Source of the DNA: Conus ventricosus
Lineage: Eukaryota > Mollusca > Gastropoda > Neogastropoda > Conidae
Reading direction: 5' to 3'
Length of the DNA stretch: 64,000 nt
Assembly: GCA_018398815.1 (NCBI GenBank)
Contig: CM031604.1
Location: 53,713,377 to 53,777,376 of the forward strand
Part shown: piece after piece, positions 61,420 to 64,000 of the stretch
How positions within the stretch are numbered: position 1 is the stretch's first letter
Layout: each line of letters opens with the position of its first letter
Notes under the pieces: generated by a model
Databases searched by the model: none
Told to the model about the DNA's origin: nothing
The model's input: the letters and a program-made list of their open reading frames with translations, nothing else
Position numbers and translations under genes: made by a program

Positions 61420-61656
61420 CTAACTGGACTTTACCTTTCTGTTTACGCAGTCCAAAGCCTTACTGAAATCAAGTGAAAACAAGACACGGACTTTTCTGCT
61501 GCTGCATATTGAACGAACCGGTATGTTGACAGGACAACCACCTGGTCTTAAATTCTGCTCGTTTTTCTTCACTCTTCCGCACATCTCGCTTGTAAAGACT
61601 ATGGCATCGTTCTCTTCCTGCCGATTTAAGCTTCCTTTTCTATGTGTAGGAGCCAC
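61420..61656 (-). pseudogene. LINE-type reverse transcriptase fragment
   Basis: A minus-strand frame contains VLFSLDFSKALDCVNRKV (about 61,485-61,432). It matches the first catalytic motif of non-LTR reverse transcriptases, where an F-x-D-F-S-K-A-F-D-x-V-N pattern is typical. GGCPVNIPVRSI just before it would be the degraded preceding segment. Nothing else of a LINE is visible, and it sits on a T-rich tract, so it is a short relic inside an intron. Confidence 0.4.
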
Positions 61657-63174
61657 TGGATCTGGACCATTCTTAGGATACAGTTCACCTATTAAAAAAA
61701 AAAAATTGAACAGTAGAAAATCAAAACATGTACACTATGTTGTCAGCTTTATCAGCGGTTCTTCACCGTTGAGAGACCCACAGCACTTGCAAACAATTTC
61801 CACTTTGAATGTTTAATAATGGATGAACAACCAAACATAAGCCATCCGCCTAAACACTGCACTGAAACAAAATATTTTTAAACATATTTTACTGTCCAAA
61901 TACTTTTCCTTGCAGATCAAGCAAAGAGTTTTTGTGTTGACTACATCCCATGCCATCGCATGTGTGCTGCCCCTCAAGACAAGGGGAAAAAAAAGACTGT
62001 CAACAGTCCAGTTACACCAGGACTACGCATTCACAACAATTGGAATCAACAGCCTGGCACCACCATCCCTCCCTACACACACATAAGATTCAACGTAACC
62101 TGCAAACTGTGTGTATATGGGGGAGGGGACGGGGTCAGAGAGAGAGAGAGGAGAGAGAGGGAGGTAGAGAGGGAGTGAGGGAGGGAGGGAGAAAAGCAAG
62201 CAGTAGATGGGGAACGGGCTACCGGGTGGAAAAGGGACAAAGACGCAGGGATACGAGGCGGAGAGTGGGGCGAGCGAGAAGGGAAGCAATATAGTCGTTT
62301 ATCTTATAGCGGTTAAATTCTCCAAGTTTCGTACATTTAATTATGTATGAACACACAAAGTAATGAAGAACAAGGAAGTCTTCATCTGCAGAATTCTCCC
62401 ACCACAATCTGCCACCATTTAAAAACAAAATGAACATCATCCAAAAGTCCGTCTATGGGGGTGGGGGGAATGGGGGCGGGGACAAAGGTAGACTAGGTAT
62501 GTGTGGAAGGGGGAGGAGGTAACGCTGTAATGAGGAAGGACAAGGCGAACAGAGTAAAAGGGGGTCCTTCCATAGTAAGGGGTCTTCAAAGGTTGAAAGC
62601 AAATGGTCTACGTATCAATGACGAATATACTCTTTGTACAAAAGATTTCCTTTTTTTTCGTTCTTGATTTCTTCTTGTGTGGCCTTTGGGAAATGGGTAG
62701 CCCCTTTTTGTAACCAACAGCCTGTAGCAGGCCTGACTATTCACAGAACCCGACAGCCGAGGTCTGTACACACAAACCATCTCTGTGCACACAGACTATT
62801 TCTGTAGGAAGAAGATAACGGAAAATCGAGATGCTTTCCTGATGGAACTTTGTCCTCGGGACACACACGTTATCAAAGTATAAGACAAATCAACTACGAC
62901 TAAAAGATTGTGACTCTTCTTCCTTGTTCTTGTACTTGAAAGATTCTAAGACCTGCTGAGATTTTAATTTTGGGTGCGTTTATATCACTTTCCTCGCCTC
63001 TGCCGCTACCCCAATCCCCCACTGCCCTCCCCCCCCCACCCCCCCCCGATCCCCATCACCCCCCCCCCCCCACCCCCCCCCCCCCCACCCCTACCTCGCA
63101 CCCCCCCCCTCCGCCCCACACCCCCCGCCCCCCCCACCCTCGAACGCCCCCCTCAACTTCGCCACATCTCCACA

Positions 63175-63223
<49 letters not shown>

Positions 63224-64000
63224 TTTATCTCCGTTGACGCAGCCACAGCCTATAGGAAAAGGCCTCTCCAACTAGCATTTAGAAAGCAGCAGCTCATCTG
63301 ACGCCCTTTCGTGCAGTAAAACTCCCGTAGCTTATTAGTGCCCATACATCCATCCTCTCCTCTTTGAACGAACACGGGGCAGCTCCCCCGACGAGTCTGT
63401 CATTTCAAAATGAAGGTTATATATGTAGTCGGATGGATTTCCAATACTATCATTTTTCCATCTACAGGTTTGAGTACATTCATCTTGCATTTCATTTCAT
63501 GCTTAGACACGGTGTACAGCATCTGAAGCGTGTTGGGACAACACGATTCTGAAATGTGAGGTACTAACACTACCATGAGGTGTGCAAGTAAGTCCACCCA
63601 TTCATGCATATATATGTATGAACAACGCCCACAAGTGCTGCTGTAAAGATCCGTCGAAACCAACCACTGAAACTGACAGTTACATAAAAATCAGAATACA
63701 GACACTATGTTTGTTGTTCACTTCTATCAAAACAAAACCAAAAAAAAAAAATCAGCCACATACATACATAGCACTGCAAAAAAAACAACCAAAACAACGC
63801 GCAGGAGTGAATGAATGAGGATGGCGGCAGGTGATGTAGAAAAAGTGAATTTCGGCAGTTCCATTCTGTGCTCGGGAAATGTGACCAATGTGCCGTGATA
63901 AGAAACATAACGTGAAAAACATACATGTGAAACAAGCAGTCACGTCTTGTTTGAAGAGGGATATGAAAACATACCAATATGAAACTAAATGACCGTAACA
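61657..64000. other. No further exon recognised; simple repeats
   Basis: A GA-rich tract (about 62,127-62,190) and a long C-rich field (about 63,018-63,223) dominate. I searched the minus strand for the preceding alpha2/delta exons and found no convincing one. Proline- and glycine-rich frames here are repeat translations. Confidence 0.5.

Overview
This is eukaryotic, intron-containing DNA from an invertebrate animal. A mollusc, probably a gastropod, fits best, but that is inference. The grounds are very dense di- and tetranucleotide repeats and homopolymers, a tRNA-headed SINE, Penelope-type hammerhead-like repeats, a Ty3/gypsy-like LTR element with a tRNA-Trp-like primer site, and a calcium-channel alpha2/delta gene split by introns of 0.6 to 2.4 kb. 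Nothing looks prokaryotic.

Layout. 1-6.2 kb is repeat DNA: microsatellites, a spacer-free inverted repeat of about 1.8 kb centred at 4,867/4,868, and two copies of a repeat with a hammerhead-ribozyme-like core. 6.2-23.0 kb is a tandem array of five units of about 3.3-3.8 kb. Each carries one single-exon gene of about 416 codons followed, in the first four, by a tRNA-derived SINE. Only the first gene (7,154-8,404) is open throughout; the other four have frameshifts or stops. The proteins look like degenerate ankyrin-repeat proteins ending in a SOCS-box-like segment, so a role as Elongin/Cullin adaptor is a hypothesis. A divergent seventh relative lies at 42,681-43,933, with one frameshift.

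24,507-30,851 is a decayed minus-strand LTR retrotransposon. From about 31.64 to 40.02 kb the window repeats the end of the array (gene copy 5) plus that whole retrotransposon. This second version is 6-8 % shorter and full of dropped bases and stretched homopolymers. It shares the private stop codon of copy 5, so it is probably an unpolished-read duplicate (assembly artefact) rather than biology. A pyrimidine-rich minisatellite of about 72 bp and a CT tract follow (40.3-41.8 kb).

43.9-64 kb is mostly non-coding, with minisatellites (50 bp at 46.5 kb, 24 bp at 56.3 kb). It holds the last three coding exons of an alpha2/delta voltage-gated calcium channel subunit on the minus strand (61,027 to 57,713), which I recognise from the cysteine pattern and C-terminal motifs. 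It also holds a duplicated exon-like segment (50.3 and 52.9 kb), a possible unidentified minus-strand gene (53.8-55.1 kb) and a LINE reverse transcriptase scrap (61.4 kb). The array genes and the channel gene show no functional link beyond proximity.
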